A stretch of 64,000 bases of DNA from Paguma larvata (taxonomy: Eukaryota; Chordata; Mammalia; Carnivora; Viverridae), in contig CM057837.1 in NCBI GenBank assembly GCA_030068075.1, positions 20,057,691 to 20,121,690 on the forward strand, given 5' to 3'. Positions 1-10,346 of this stretch are shown here, one piece after another. The notes below the pieces were generated by a model. The model did no database searches. It was not told where the DNA came from and worked only from the letters and a program-made list of their open reading frames with translations. The number at the start of each line of letters is the position of its first letter. The first letter of the stretch is position 1. Both the position numbers and the translations under genes were made by a program.

Positions 1-454
1 TTCAGAGGATCCGAAGCCCGGTGGCTTGGCTGTGTCGTCTGCTTCGGATCTCACCAGGTTAAAATCAAGGTGTTCACGGGGCTGCCTTTTGTGGTGGAGG
101 CATCAGGAGAGGATCTGTGTCTAATTCACTTGGGATGTCAACGGGATTCTGCCCTTCGAGGTCGGAGGGCCAGGCGGCGATGTTCTTGCTGGCTGTAAGT
201 TGGTGGCCGTTCCCAGCTTCTCAAGGGGACACGTTGCATTTCTGTGTCCCCAGCAATGAAATGTTCTCTGCTTTAAGGAGACCATTTGAAGAATCCAAGA
301 TCATCTTGCTCTTTCAAAGCCCTGCCTTTAATCACACGTGTGAAGTCCCCCCTTCCAAGTAAAGTAAGTAACTGTTCACCGGTTCCAGGGATCAGGACAA
401 GGACGTATTTGTGGCCACTACATCATTCTTCTGACCACACTGAGAGACAGAAAA
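1..454. other. Unique intronic DNA, nothing recognised
   Basis: No repeat family, exon-like splice pair or RNA gene was recognised. The short open frames have no coding character. Confidence 0.5.
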
Positions 455-560
455 AGTGCAGTTAGCCCCGTTTTCCCGGTGAGGAAACTGAGGCCCAGCT
501 CACAGCTTCGTGAGCCAAGTGGCAGCGTCCAGCCAGTCTGTGGACAGATACCCCAGCCTA
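455..560 (-). mobile_element. MIR SINE fragment, antisense
   Basis: The stretch GAGGAAACTGAGGCCCAG followed by a 'cacagctt..gagccaagtggcag' run is the reverse complement of the MIR core. MIR is an ancient mammalian SINE, so this copy predates the carnivore radiation. Ends are approximate. Confidence 0.6.
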
Positions 561-719
561 AGCTCCCCACACCCCTCGCAGGGCGCAGCCTCCTCAGTGG
601 AAAAACACAGTTCCCAAGCTGAAATTAAATTGTTCATTTTTTTTTTTTATTTAAAATTACTCTTCCTTTTGCAATCAGAAGAGGAGAAATCGTTACGTAT
701 GTGCAAACTTCCAATTTAG

Positions 720-1080
720 GATGCCCTTCGAAGAAGGGCTCTGGGAACTTCTTCCAGAGGGTGCCGGAGGTGGAGCGAGGTTGTTGACGGAATCTGGGCC
801 CTGGCGCCCAGCCAAGGCCTCGTCCACGTGACAGCATCCCGCATCCCAAGCCCTGTTTTATGGGGGTGCAGCCCTCACTGATACTGAACATTTGACGGAG
901 GCCGGTTCCCCGCGCGTGTGGGGGTGACTGACGTGCGGTGCGGGGGCTGCGGGTGGTCATGGGAGCCGTCCGGCTGCACGGCTGCTGGGAAAGTCCCGTC
1001 TCAGCCACTGGCTTCCTGCCTCGGGTGTCCCGGTGTTCCCGAGCCGTCCGCGGGCAGCCAGGCGCAGAGACGAGGTTTTC
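720..1080. promoter_or_regulatory. CpG-rich patch, possible short CpG island
   Basis: From about 895 to 1075 roughly 20 CpG dinucleotides fall in 180 bp, far above the rest of the window. No initiator, TATA box or coding exon with a signal peptide is visible, so this is not read as ADAM12 exon 1. It could be an intronic regulatory element, a decayed retroposed GC-rich sequence, or the GC-rich chromosomal background. Confidence 0.35.
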
Positions 1081-1969
1081 CCTCCCTCCTTCAAAGAGCT
1101 ATGTGTGAAGGCAGAGAGGACAGGGGACAGCAGAGGCCTGAGAACGTGGTGCCACAACCAGGTGGGGCCTGGTGTCCGCTCAGCCCTGGTGGGAGGCCAC
1201 TTGCAGCCGCCTGATCTCACCACCATGTCACCTGCCCACAGGCCTCCGTGCCACCACACCGTCTTGTCCCCAGAGCTACTATGTCAACACATAGTCCTGT
1301 GGCCAGGCGGCCATGTCACCGTGTGTCCAGGGCACGGTCCCCAAGCCAGGGGCAGCTAATAACCAGTAAGTGGCAAGACAGGTCTTCTTCAAATTTCTCC
1401 TTCCCTGACTTTCCTCATCCTGACGCGGCTCTGATTTCTGGTTCTCCCCGCCACCCCCCACCCTGCCGTCTGCCCTGTATTTCACACTGATTTACACGTC
1501 ACCACGTGCCCCCTCCTCCCGCCACCCACTCTGAACCTCTCTGCCCTGTTTGGGATTCTTCATCACTAAGGTCCAAAGAAACCGAGCAGGAGGAGCAGGG
1601 GGTTCTAGGAGCCAGGCTGGGAAGGGAGAATCGCTAGAAGTTTTTATCAGTCCCAAGTCTGAATGTGAGGAATTCCGCTTCCGGTAAGCCCTGCCCACCC
1701 TCTTTAGAGGAACAGAACACAAGTCATTATCCTAGTTCGGTGTCAAGGGGTCCTCTGTATGCCCACTTGTGTCCATGATGGACATTGGCTTCCAGGGTCG
1801 AGGCAGGCAGCGCGTGGAGGGCAGAGGGACAGACTGTCGCCTTCTGCTCGGGGACAGATCCGACTAGGGAGAAGGGTCAGATGTCCCCTTCATGCGTCCC
1901 GAGCTGACGTTTATGGCTCTGGGGTCTCTTCGCTGCCCTCTCAGACAGCGTTCCTCCCGTCGTCTCTGA
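1081..1969. other. Unique intronic DNA, GC-rich
   Basis: Moderately GC-rich intronic sequence with short overlapping open frames on both strands that lack splice signals or recognisable domains. I see no feature here. Confidence 0.45.
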
Positions 1970-2460
1970 CAGGCTCTGTACCTGTTTCCATCATCCCACA
2001 GATGTTTCTAGTTGCTCCTCTTCTGGTGCTAGGAATAGAATGTGGAAGAAGGCAGAAACCCCCCCCCCCCACCACCAAGTCTAGGGGAGGATAGACAGTC
2101 AGCGAGTGAGATAAACACGCCCGGAAGCCATCACAGTGAGGAAGTCTGCGAGGCAGGCCGGGACCTGGGATTGTGAGCGCAGAGCCCCTCTGTCGTGGGG
2201 GCAGGGGGGCTTCTCTGAGGCAGTGACATCCAGGCTAAGACCTGGAGTGGAGCCCAGAGAGGACCTCTAGAAAGAGGGTCAGCCGGTGGAGAGGCCCAGA
2301 AGCTGGGGGGAGCCCGGCCAGCTCAATGGTGGTGAGCAGAGACCAGACCCCTTCATGGTGTGAGGGCCGTGGTTTTATTCTGAACACAATGGGCCACCAT
2401 CGAAGGGTTTTAAGAGAAAGTGTTGTCCCTGGGCTGATTCTGGTAGAGAGGGAGCGTTGA
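1970..2460 (-). mobile_element. L2 LINE fragment, antisense
   Basis: Reading along + gives the reverse complement of the L2 3' region in the expected order: 'cagatgtttctag' and 'ggtgctaggaat', then 'aagaaggcag', then gain-and-loss variants of 'ggttttattctgaacacaatgggccacc' and 'gaagggttttaag'. Divergence is high, typical of L2. A 12-C run at 2059-2070 lies inside it. Confidence 0.55.
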
Positions 2461-3945
2461 TGTTTCCCAACATTCTCTTTGGAACAGAAGGAGGGGCCGT
2501 AAAATAAAAATTGAATTTGAGATGCGGTAAGTTCGAGCCACCTGCCTCGTGGTGCCTTAGCTCCCGGAGGGGACAGCTGACTGTGTCTGCTTCAGAATCA
2601 GCCCTTGTCCTCAGCCAGACACGGGGCGCAGGGGACTCCAAACCCCTTGCATACAGATGCCCAGAGGGGAGACTGGCAGCATTTCCATGAATGAATAAGG
2701 CTATGAAGATGCTTTGGCTGTATCGCTGCAGTTAATCTAAAATGAAAATCAAAACCGTTTGCCGCAAATTTAAGCACTAGTGGGCACTCCAGCAGCAACA
2801 GGATGCAGAACTTGAACTACCAGCATCAGCCACACCAGAGGTGGTGAGGCTGCGCCTTTTGGTGGCGGGAAGGGAGGAGGAGACTGAAGGTCTGCAAACC
2901 CGTCATGTCACAGACATACATTAAGAGGAGTCTGTACAGAAACCCATGCAACATTTTAACCCACAAAAACCTTAAAAATGGCATCACATGTATTTTAAAA
3001 GCGGTTTTGACCTGAGATTAATACATGTCATTCTGCACATTTTAACAAGGTGTTGGCTAAGTAAGGTCAGTTTCCGTCAGGAAAAAAAAATGAGCAATGC
3101 CTCATGAATAAACATTATCATCATTTATGTAATAAGTGAAAGGCCCCAAGCCAGGCACACCCCGTTATGGCACCGTGATGCCTTCGCTCCTTCCTGTGCC
3201 GTTCTGTTGCTAGTTCGATTTTGTCCTCTCCCGGTCCGCGGTGCGCGTATCTTCCCAGCCGCGGAACCAGCCCGCTAATATTAAAGCGGTAATCAAGATT
3301 GCCTCTAAATATTCATAGCAATAAATGACTCCCTCGTGCGCCATGAATGCCAGGGCTGCCGTCTGAAGCACGTATTTAGTGCTGGAGAGGGATCTCGTTA
3401 TTTCAGAGTCCCTCGAATGCAGTATTTTAATATTGTCATTCTGCCTGAAAAATTAGATCCCTCTGAACTTCCAGTATCAACAGTTGAGAACACATGTTGA
3501 GTTGGGGTCAGAACTGGCCATCGTCTCTGAAAGGGTAGCCTAGAAGCCAGGATGGGAGGCATCTTGGCTATGGACCCTACATCGTATATTTTCTTTCATG
3601 GAATTCTCTTCCTCCGGTGTCTCGCTGCCACCTTACTTCTTTTTAAGTCACTAAACATTGGCTATTTTTAAAGGACATAGACACACCAAGGAGATGATGC
3701 CGTGTGTCGCTCCATCCATCAAAGAAAAAGCAGTTGGAGGTATCCCTGCAGCCATGGAGTGCTACATTTATGGATGAGAGCTCTTGTATCCATCACGGTG
3801 AAATAATTTAAATTCAAGTTTGGGTGAGCTCCCAGTTACGCAGAGAAAAGAAAGGCAGCACAACATGGACAATGCCAACAAGGAAGAGACTGTCGCTAAT
3901 CAGTGAGTCACTTTTAGACTTGTGTTCACATTAACAGTTAAGTAC
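2461..3945. other. Repeat-free intronic block, possible conserved non-coding DNA
   Basis: No repeat is recognised in about 1.5 kb. Between about 3000 and 3480 the sequence is AT-rich with a sharp CpG cluster at 3225-3290 (Reference motifs GGTCCGCGGTGCGCG and AGCCGCGGAACC), and it contains homeobox-like TAAT cores. Such texture is common in conserved enhancers, but conservation cannot be seen from one sequence. Confidence 0.3.
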
Positions 3946-4094
3946 AATGTGCCGGGCAGGTGCGCTGTGACTGAGCTCAGAGAGCAGGGCAACGGAGGGT
4001 TCGAGAAATAACTCCTCTCTCTCTCTACCTCTGCCTCTCTCCCCTGCTTGCACGCGCTCTCTATAAAATAATAAAATAAAATAAATTTTAAAAT
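3946..4094 (+). mobile_element. Decayed carnivore tRNA-derived SINE
   Basis: The head (CCGGGCAGGTGCGCTGTGAC), the 'gggttcgag' B-box remnant, the CT-rich body and the A-rich end (ATAAAATAAAATAAATTTTA) follow carnivore SINE order. Much of the body is deleted and the divergence is higher than in most other copies here. It is followed by a 30-bp segment shared with the flank of another SINE copy. Confidence 0.6.
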
Positions 4095-4124
4095 TCTCCT
4101 GGGGAGAAATGCCCCGTGGATACG
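4095..4124 (+). repeat. 30-bp segment shared with 7047-7076
   Basis: This segment, directly after the SINE A-rich tail, matches 7047-7076 at 25 of 30 positions, including GAAATGCCCC and TGGATA. The second copy also directly follows a SINE. Shared DNA beyond the A tail suggests 3' transduction or a longer SINE subtype. Confidence 0.45.
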
Positions 4125-4214
4125 GAGAGCCAGGGCAGCGCCGTTCTGGCTGGCGCGTTATTGTTGAACTCCCCAAGCACAGCGTCCGGGGGAACCTGCC
4201 CCCAGCAACTCCCA

Positions 4215-4371
4215 TGAGGAATTTACCAGAAGAAGGGCCTCAGAAGAAACCAAACCTGCTGACACCTTGGCCTCGGACTTCCAGCTTCCAGAACTGTGCG
4301 AAAATGAATTTCCGTTGGTTAAGCCACACAGTCCGTGGTATTTTGTCATGGCCACCTTAACAAACTAATAC
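4215..4371 (+). mobile_element. ERVL-MaLR LTR 3' end (MLT1-like)
   Basis: The series 'accaaacctgctgacacctt', 'ggacttccagcttccagaac', AGCCACACAGTCCGTGGTAT and TTTGTCATGGCCACCTTAAC reproduces the 3' end of MLT1-type LTRs in order. This is an old solo LTR fragment. No internal retroviral coding sequence accompanies it. Confidence 0.75.
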
Positions 4372-5983
4372 AGGGGGCTTCTAAGATCCTGGTTGTATTT
4401 TGACTTTTCAGCCGCGTGGCAGGTACCCGAATTACTGTTTTATTGTTTTTAAAATTGTAATAATGTATTTTACATACTCATTGGCTGTGCCTTTCCCAGT
4501 TAGAAAAAAAGAAGAAGAATGAGTGTCAAAATATTTCTGGCTTATTGATTAGCATTGAACTGATTTATTCAGCAAATGCAGTTCTCTAAGCGTTCAATAA
4601 AAGACACAGTCCCATTAAGGTAATCAATATATCATTTTTAAGAACAGGGATGCTATATTTAGCCCGCATTAGTTCATTTTCTCCAATGTATAAAAATCAA
4701 AAGAAAATGGAATGAATGCATGCTTTTAAACTAAGCAATCCAATGCAATTAGTGGTTTTGCATGAAAATAGCTCTCTGTTCTTTTTCCCCATTGATTTCT
4801 CCTGTACCATTAAGTCTCAGCTAAAATGTACAGATAAAGATCTAGTTTTGCCTCCTTCGGGAAAAATGTATTCATCTGAAAGGTGTTACCATTGGAATGT
4901 TTTAACAGCTCCTGTAGAGACTTCCTGTGAAATTAGTACAAATGTTAATGTTTAAACTAGTTAAATTTGGGGGGAAGGTGAAGAGGGGGGACTGCAAACA
5001 TATTTTTATTCACAAATACAGTTGTCAGGATTGATCTTTAAAATGTGATACATGTTGTCAATACCTTAGGCAAAGACAATTTATAATCAAAGTAACTAAG
5101 TTACTTACACATACACATATATTAAATACATGCAAACAGACAAACATATACATGCATGCGCTGGGGACATCTTGACCAAATACTGAGACCTATTTTTGTT
5201 CTCGTATTTTATTGTAAACACAACTAATAATTCCATTTTCTGAGATAAGGACAAATTGCAAACCCTCGCGAGCGCATTCTGTGCCTATTTGTAATTAAAT
5301 CTCAGTGTCAGAAAATACAGGCATATTTAGGCAAAAGTCCCGTGACAGACACAAAGGCAAATCCAGGACTTACAAGCACTTTGACACACTGTATTAAAAT
5401 CTAAAGAAGTGATGTGTGTTTAGTGTTGCATAGGATTGGAATAGTTACACTAATTTTAAAAGTTCAGCAAACACTCAGAAATCCATACAATTCTTATGAA
5501 CGTGGGATAGTGTCAAAACACATCAGTTAAGACGTGTGATTTTTACGAGATCGCTAGATGTTTGTTTCGTCATTAGCTGGAATGAATCTATACAAAGCAA
5601 GATCTGTTTAAACCCAGAAAATATATATAAACATTTCATTTATGTGGAAATTTACCAGTTTAACTCTCAAACTTAAGTAACTCCTTCAAAAATAATATCG
5701 TTCATCAATTAAAAATTTGAGAAGAGCTTTCTTACTACGCTCTTAAACAAAATAACATTTGGGTTTGCGCCTAATCGTATCCCCGGAGGCACCAATATTT
5801 AAGAGCACCTTTTGCTCAGGCAGCGATGGAATGATGCAAATTTTAGGTCTTTATTACTGGCTCAGAGATGTTCGATGGAGACAGAAACGTCTGTGGACTT
5901 TCTGTCAAGGTAGAAAGGTTCTCTTGCTCTGCCATGTCCGGCGGTGGCAGCAACTGGCCGCAGCTCGCTAGCAAGTCTACGAA
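4372..5983. other. Repeat-free AT-rich intronic DNA
   Basis: About 1.6 kb of AT-rich sequence with no recognised transposon, a long repeat-free run for this window. It contains several TAAT/ATTA cores and TTTGCAT-like motifs. No exon-like acceptor, open frame and donor combination was found. It may be under regulatory constraint, but that is inference. Confidence 0.3.
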
Positions 5984-5995
5984 GTGTCCAGTGAG

Positions 5996-6218
5996 GGGGC
6001 ACCTGGGTGGCTCAGCTGGTTAAGCATCTGACTTCGGCTCAGGTCATGATCTCACGGCTCGTGAGTTCAAACCCCACTGGGGGCTCTGTGCTGACAACTC
6101 AGAGCCCGGAGCCTGCTTCGGATTGTGTCTCCCTCTCTCTCTCTGCCCCTCTCCCGCTCACATTCTTTCTACCTCTCAAAAATAAGTAAACATTAAAAAA
6201 ATTTTTTTAAATTTAAAT
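5996..6218 (+). mobile_element. Feliform tRNA-Lys SINE with target duplication
   Basis: A full-length copy: tRNA-like head starting GGGGCACCTGGGTGGCTCAG, B-box-like GAGTTCAAACCCC, feliform body CTGACAACTCAGAGCC, CT-rich tract, then AAATAAGTAAACATT and an A/T tail. The 12-bp target site duplication GTGTCCAGTGAG is perfect at 5984-5995 and 6219-6230. This family is the main reason for the feliform assignment. Confidence 0.95.
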
Positions 6219-6230
6219 GTGTCCAGTGAG

Positions 6231-6600
6231 ACTAATAAGCCAATCTTTAAATTTTATTTCAATTAATTTAAATACATACGTGGATAATGGCTACCATTTT
6301 CGATATAGGAAACTGCCCAGATGTGCCAAGGGCAGCCCTGAAAATAAAGTTAAGTAGCGTTTCAGCCTGTACGGTCCTATCCCAGGCACATGGCACTAGT
6401 GAATGCCTGCTTTAACCTCTTCCCCAAAACTCACGTGACTTCTGTTATTAGAGTTTTTGTTTAAATTTTGTTTCCTTAAACTAATGTCATTATATTGGAA
6501 TTTCTCATCAATTTTAGTGTAGATGAAATGCTGTATTGTAAGAAAAGTGTCTTGAACTCCGGAGTTATGATAGGGCCTTTTGAAACTGGAATTTTAGACA
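6231..6600. other. Unique intronic DNA
   Basis: AT-rich intronic sequence between SINE copies. No feature recognised. Confidence 0.45.
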
Positions 6601-6820
6601 GGGCGCCTGCGTGGCTCGGTCAGTTAAGTGTCCAACTTTTGCTCAGGTTGTGATCTCGCAGTTCGTGGGTCGGAGCCTCGCGTCGGGCTCTGTGCTGACA
6701 GCTTGGAGCCTGCAGCCTGCCTCAGATTCTGTGTGTCCTTCTCTTTCTGTCTCTCTCCCCCCTCAAGCTCAGTCTCTCTCTGTCTTTCAAAAATAAATAA
6801 ATGTTAAAAAATAAATTAAA
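6601..6820 (+). mobile_element. Feliform tRNA-Lys SINE
   Basis: Head GGGCGCCTGCGTGGCTCGGT, body TGCTGACAGCTTGGAGCC, CT-rich tract and AAAAATAAATAAATGTTA tail. It is mildly diverged, and a clear target duplication was not found. It sits head-to-tail with the next SINE at 6832. Confidence 0.92.
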
Positions 6821-6831
6821 TCAATGTTGAT

Positions 6832-7046
6832 GGGGCGCCTGGTTGGCTCAGCTGGTTGGGTGTCTGACTCTTGATTTCAGCTCAGGACATGATCCCAGGG
6901 TCGTGGGATTGGGACTGTATACAGCGCCATACTGCGCATGAAGCTTGCTTAAGATTCTCTCTCTCTCCCTCTCTCTCCCCCTCCCCCAACCCTTCTCCCC
7001 ATTCACACACTCTGTCTCTATAAAATTAAATTAAAGAATTTTATAC
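6832..7046 (+). mobile_element. Older carnivore tRNA-derived SINE
   Basis: Head GGGGCGCCTGGTTGGCTCAG and the 'gtctgactcttgatttcagc' subtype block are followed by a degenerate B box, a CT-rich tract and an A-rich end. The body differs from the common feliform subtype. The segment after its tail (7047-7076) matches the flank of the SINE at 3946-4094. Confidence 0.85.
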
Positions 7047-7089
7047 TCTCCTAGCGTGAAATGCCCCATGGATATGTTAACCCCCTGTT

Positions 7090-7430
7090 TGAGAGATGCT
7101 GGCCTAGACAAAGAGGAGTTGGAAGTTACTGGGCCATAGTGCAGTGCAGTGCAGGCTCATTATGAGAGGGAGTGGGCTGATGAGGAGGTGTTTTTAAAGA
7201 TACCCTTCTGTCGCCATTGGAGGATGGATGGGAGGAAGCAGAGGTGGAGACCGAGGGACCCGGGTCAGGACGGCTTTGCAGTAATCCCGGTGAGAGTGAC
7301 GGCACGTTGAACTGGACAGGGATGGAGAGGTGTAGGATGTTACAGGAGGTGTATTTTGGAGGGCAGCCCCGTAGAACCTCTTCACGGAGGAAGAGGAGTT
7401 AGGGAGAAGAAGGTTTCAGACGGGACTTCA
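7090..7430 (-). mobile_element. L2 LINE fragment, antisense
   Basis: The block with 'ttgcagtaatcccggtgaga', 'tggacagggatggagaggtg' and 'ttacaggaggtgtattttgg' follows the reverse complement of the L2 ORF2 end, which reads 'caataatccaggcgagagat' and so on in other copies. Highly diverged; ends approximate. Confidence 0.5.
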
Positions 7431-7783
7431 CGTTTCTGACACGAGCAGTTAGGGAAATAAAGATGCCCTTTAGAGAGACAGAGAGACTGAGGAAGGGGTT
7501 TACTGTGGGAGGTGGGGGCAGTGAAGAAGGGTCTCGAGGCTCTGTGGCCAAAGGAAAGGGGTGCGGGCCGTGTTCACGCTGTCCCGGAAGGCGTCGCATC
7601 CTCCAGACTCTGGTCCTGGTCGACCTGGTCTTCTCCACTTGGGGGTCTCAGAATGGTCCCAAGGAGAAAATGTGTGGGTTTTTTTTTCCTCTCCTTCCAT
7701 GGACTGTGCCTTCAGAGCATATTCAGATGTTGACAAATGAATATGAAACGTGTTTCAGCTGACTTCTCTTACTTACCTTCCAG
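7431..7783. other. Intron just upstream of the ADAM12 exon
   Basis: Unique intron. The last 35 bases hold the acceptor: a branch-point-like CAGCTGAC at about 7757-7764, the pyrimidine-rich run TTCTCTTACTTACCTTCCAG, and the terminal AG at 7782-7783. Confidence 0.6.
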
Positions 7784-7857
7784 AATCATCCGGACGTGTT
7801 GAATGTTCGAATACAACTGGAAAGCAAAGAACTGATCGTAAATCTGGAAAGAAACGA
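7784..7857 (+). CDS. ADAM12: ADAM12 prodomain exon (single internal exon)
   Basis: This is a 74-nt internal exon. It starts at a codon boundary after a strong acceptor (CTTACTTACCTTCCAG) and ends two bases into a codon before GTAAGTC. The frame encodes 24 residues, beginning NHPDVLNVRIQ and continuing through SKELIVNLERN, with the next codon starting GA. It matches the early prodomain of ADAM12, a membrane-anchored metalloprotease-disintegrin of the secretory pathway and cell surface. Other ADAMs share the exon structure, but the remembered ADAM12 residues fit better than those of ADAM19. About five of 24 residues appear to differ from human, all but one conservatively. The exon is probably the second or third. 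The rest of the prodomain, the protease, disintegrin and transmembrane exons are not in the window, so this exon is flanked by long introns. No frameshift or in-frame stop is present. Confidence 0.85.
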
Positions 7858-9049
7858 GTAAGTCACATTAATTTTTGTTTGCTGTGCCACAGGAGAAAGT
7901 TAGGAGCCGTGGGCTCAAAGTGCTGAGTAATTTGCCGTGGCATTTAGAGAAACAGAATCAAAGCTGTGGGTTCGGAATCCAATTTGGATCTGAGGCTGGA
8001 AGTAAGTACCTTGAAAACGTGATTCCAGTGGAAAAACAAAGAATTTTATCACTCCCCAAAAGAAGTTTGTCAATCAGCAGGTTTCTCTCATAGTTCTGAT
8101 GTTCCTTTTGTTCAGAGCCTGACTTGTCAAGGATAGAATTTAAGCATCTTCCGTTCAAATAACAGCCTTCCATAATTAGTTGACTTTTGGCAATCCCCGG
8201 GCTTATATAAGGGGAAACTGCTTCAAATGAAGAGAATCTCTTTTTTCCCTGAGAACTACCAAGGGTTTATTTATCTTTCAGGGCTTGTCTCCAGCGGTAC
8301 AAAGTATTTATTTTATCTTTTTGTTTAAAAATTTGACCTTTTTTCTTTGCAAAATTATATAAATTTCCAAAAATGGTATTCTCTTTCTTTTCATGGAGCA
8401 GATGGATATTATTATATTTTGTATGACTTCCCAGTAGAAAACTGTGTCTACTTCAAGGCATAAAGTAACCCAAGCCCCGTTCCTGTCATCCTTTATAGCC
8501 TGGTCTCCCCATGGGTTCCTCAGACCCAAACGACCCCTTACCCTGCTATCTGCTTAGTACCAGGAAAGATCTGTGCGCTCCTAATAAGCAATCTGTAGTT
8601 AAAGCTGAAAGTACCATTACCAAGTGCTGCTTGATTCAAAAAGGAGTGTCTATCTTCTAGAACTAGCGGGTCCTGTTCTTCACGTATCAGTGAAATGCTG
8701 ACTCTTGGCTGCAGAGACAGCGTAGCTAGGAGAGCTTCCCTGGAATGAGTTCTGCCAGAGACACATGTCGCAAAAATCTGACTCCGGGTCCCTATGTGAA
8801 CACGTCAGATCGCTTCCTGTCTCAGTGCTTTGATGGGAGGGTCCCGAGCAAGTAGGATCGATGAGATCATCATGGCCGATTCTCACATTTGGTATCTAAC
8901 ACCATGGCCGACAGCAATTAAAAAAAAAAAATGGATACTTGTACACATTTAAAAATAAGTATCTTAAAATGAGCGTGTGTGAAATAGCGTGGTGTGCACC
9001 CTGCCCGTTCACAGTTCTGTGTGTTTACCCCTCACCGTTCAGCGGGTTA
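7858..9049. other. Intron just downstream of the ADAM12 exon
   Basis: The donor GTAAGTC begins at 7858. The remainder is unique AT-rich intron without recognised repeats. A short A run lies at 8919-8931. Confidence 0.5.
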
Positions 9050-9063
9050 AAAGCTTTCGTAAA

Positions 9064-9242
9064 GGGCACCTGGGGGGCTCAGCTGGATGAACATCTTCAC
9101 TCAGGTCATGATCTCACAGTTCATGGGTTCGAGCCCCACATCGGGCTCTTTGCTCTCAGTGCAGAGCCCACTTCGGACCCTCTGTCTCCCTCTCTCTCTG
9201 CTCCCCTTCCATTCATGCTCTCTCTCTCTCTAAACAAAAAAT
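9064..9242 (+). mobile_element. Carnivore tRNA-derived SINE with target duplication
   Basis: Head GGGCACCTGGGGGGCTCAGC, B box GGTTCGAGCCCC, a shortened body and a CT-rich tract. The 14-bp target duplication AAAGCTTTCGTAAA at 9050-9063 recurs as AAAGCTTTTGTAAA at 9243-9256, with one mismatch. Confidence 0.92.
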
Positions 9243-9256
9243 AAAGCTTTTGTAAA

Positions 9257-10346
9257 CTGCAGATAATGTGCTTTTAACCTTCCTCGTGACTCGACGATCA
9301 GAAAGTAGAGGTTCGGGCACGCGTCTTGGGTGAGCCGGTTGACGAATGAAAAACTCTGTGTTGCCTTTGCTGTGTTTCTCTCTCAGCAAAGGAAATATGT
9401 TCATGCTCTTTTTTTTTTTTTTTTCCCATATAAGAACGCCATGGGACATGTTAAGTTCTGTAAATTGCTATCTTATTTATAGGTGGTTTCGAACTATCTC
9501 AATGGACGAAACGGGGCATTCCCTGAAAGATAAGAGAGTAAGGCTTCTGGTGGCGATGCATGTCCTCAGTGGGGCTTTCGGGTTGCTGCTGGATTTGGGC
9601 GGCTTCTCCTTTTGTCAGCGTGTTGGGGAACAGCGGGGGTGGTGCCATCCCAGTGTTTTAGATGGCAGTAGGACTCCAGGTAGGGGAACGGAAATCCACT
9701 TAATAAAAAAAATTTTAATTTCTTGTTTTTACTCTAAAAGGGATACATGTCCAGGGTAGAAACTTGAAAATTGTAGGAGAAAAAAAGAACAAGGAGCAAA
9801 AAAACAAAAAGCAAAAAGAAAAAAAAGAGTACTTCTTCCACCAAACACAATCCTGATTAATATTTCAAATACGTATACTTCAAATACATTTTTTCCTTAT
9901 AAATAAGGCTTTGTTTTTCGTTTTGTTTTGGTTTGTGTCTTCTTGGTGATATTGTAGTCCGTGTGCAATTTGATAATCTCCTTCTGCATTTAGCTTTATA
10001 ACAGGCGTTTCTGTATAGAAACGCAGTCCTCAGCGCCCATCTGGTTCTCTGAGTCCGTAACTGGCTCAATAGCCTCATTCATGGCTCTTTTGGAAACTGA
10101 TTTACTGGCTATTAAGGCAGATAACATAACGCACAATGACGGTTACACAGTGGCTACTTTGTACAAAAGATCATCTTAAAGGGTGCCTGAGTTTGCCCGC
10201 TCCCTGTTCTGAGGCCTTTCACAAAATAATCTCAAGATTAGAAAAGTTGAAAACATAGAACCATCTCTTCTCGACTTATATCTCTCTTCCCAACCTCACC
10301 GTCAACCGACGTTTTAGAAAATAAATGGAGAGTGCTTGATATGTTC
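9257..10346. other. AT-rich intronic DNA, possibly with decayed LINE remnants
   Basis: Contains a T run at 9410-9425 and an A-rich stretch at 9779-9830. The stretch from about 9840 to 10010 has the texture of an old LINE, but I could not place it. No convincing exon: an AG-bounded frame near 9480 lacks a good donor. Confidence 0.35.

Noticed and set aside
895..1080. ADAM12 exon 1 in the CpG-rich patch
   Set aside because: No frame gives a signal peptide with initiator methionine and donor site, so it is not called as the promoter or first exon.
6001..6100. tRNA genes
   Set aside because: The tRNA-like heads with B boxes belong to tRNA-Lys-derived SINEs; no intact cloverleaf tRNA was found.
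9346..9759. 137-codon + strand frame downstream of the ADAM12 exon
   Set aside because: Starts in unique intron, contains no recognisable domain and has no convincing acceptor/donor pair. The next ADAM12 exon was not found here.
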